A DNA stretch of 64,000 bases, taken from NCBI GenBank assembly GCA_024236415.1, contig JACKKN010000006.1:124001-188000 (forward strand), in the 5' to 3' direction. The notes under the pieces are model-generated. The model saw nothing but the letters and a program-made list of their open reading frames with translations, did no database searches and was not told the origin of the DNA. Shown piece after piece: positions 63,737 through 64,000 of this stretch. Within the stretch, counting starts at the first letter, position 1, and each line of letters opens with the position of its first letter. Origin of the DNA: Hyphomicrobiales bacterium (GTDB lineage Bacteria > Pseudomonadota > Alphaproteobacteria > Rhodospirillales > JACKKN01). A program made the position numbers and the translations under genes.

Positions 63737-64000
63737 CTATTGCCGGCCACCGTCGATGAACGCCCGCCACCGGGCCTGCAGGCCGGCGTGGGATTCCCCC
63801 GTGGCCGCCCGGTAGTCGCCGCTGCGGTACAGGCGGTCCATGAACCGCGCCGTGTCGCCGGCGAAAATTTCCTCGATCAGCCATTGCACCCAGGATCCGG
63901 CCACGGCATAGGCGGCGCGGCGGGCGGCCACGTCCTTGCGCGCCGGGCCGCCCAGCACGGTCTCGGCGTCGGCCGGGGATTTGACGGCGGCGCCGGCAGG
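63737..64000 (-). CDS. C-terminal part of a protein running off the window, possibly peptidase-like
   Basis: The minus-strand frame is open from the stop to the window edge, so only the last 87 residues are visible and the start is outside. The sequence has RAAYAVAGSWVQWLIEEIFAG, ARFMDRLYRSGDYRAATG and a final LQARWRAFIDGG, resembling the C-terminal tail of secreted peptidase-MA-like proteins (GSF-x-WLI ... LYR-GD ... W-x-F). Its identity is tentative. It converges on the tetR gene with a 15-base gap. Confidence 0.55.
   Translation of the reverse strand, partial: PAGAAVKSPADAETVLGGPARKDVAARRAAYAVAGSWVQWLIEEIFAGDTARFMDRLYRSGDYRAATGESHAGLQARWRAFIDGGRQ

Overview
The window comes from a very GC-rich alphaproteobacterium, most likely of the Rhodospirillales type. 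The evidence is the split F1 operon atpHAGDC without F0 genes, the rpmH-rnpA-yidD-yidC-yihA-argB string, a full ccoNOQP-ccoGHIS cluster behind an FNR/FixK box, a TRAP transporter, and dispersed palindromic repeats of the alphaproteobacterial type. Nearly all the DNA is chromosomal housekeeping or metabolic sequence. I see no prophage, IS element or CRISPR array. The one RNA gene is a tRNA-Arg(ACG).

Layout. 1-9 kb: DMT exporter, xerC and a DUF484 protein on the minus strand, facing priA; a frameshifted isoprenylcysteine methyltransferase-like gene; an FkbM methyltransferase; a GrdB-like CxxC protein with a glutaredoxin-like partner; bacteriohemerythrin; and a toxin-first PIN/RHH toxin-antitoxin pair. 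9-15 kb: a MerR regulator with a palindromic site, then atpHAGDC and a strong terminator. 15-20.7 kb is the most accessory part: a secreted protein of unknown function, a gamma-glutamyltransferase homologue, a second (VapBC-like) toxin-antitoxin pair, another secreted unknown, and three different families of dispersed intergenic repeats. 20.7-25.8 kb: the rpmH to argB operon plus a HAD nucleotidase, all minus strand from one near-consensus promoter.

26-30.4 kb: a TVP38 membrane protein with an FAD disulfide oxidoreductase, an orphan histidine kinase and a trans-aconitate methyltransferase-like gene. 30.4-32.2 kb: an exported gamma-glutamyltransferase. 32.3-42 kb: cbb3 oxidase structural genes (ccoNOQP) and assembly genes (ccoGHIS, with ccoI frameshifted), then a MATE exporter. 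42-47 kb: sorbosone-dehydrogenase-like beta-propeller, FadL porin, gpt, a lipoprotein and the tRNA.

47-63.7 kb holds two adjoining catabolic clusters. The first has IclR and a dienelactone hydrolase divergent from a tightly overlapping plus-strand operon: TRAP transporter (3 genes), class III CoA-transferase, SnoaL-like protein, maleylacetate-reductase-like dehydrogenase, zinc-free quinone oxidoreductase and a crotonase. The second, convergent with it, is a minus-strand operon: polyamine-type ABC importer (4 genes), a crotonase and an acyl-CoA ligase. It is faced by a TetR regulator across a 40-bp nested palindromic operator. Together they look like two routes that import organic acids and activate them with CoA; the substrates cannot be read from the sequence. 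A partial gene runs off the right edge.

The best candidates for new biology are the TRAP/CoA operon, the four-half-site TetR operator, the apparent leaderless promoters, the repeat-rich accessory segment, and the two single-base frameshifts, which need read-level checking.
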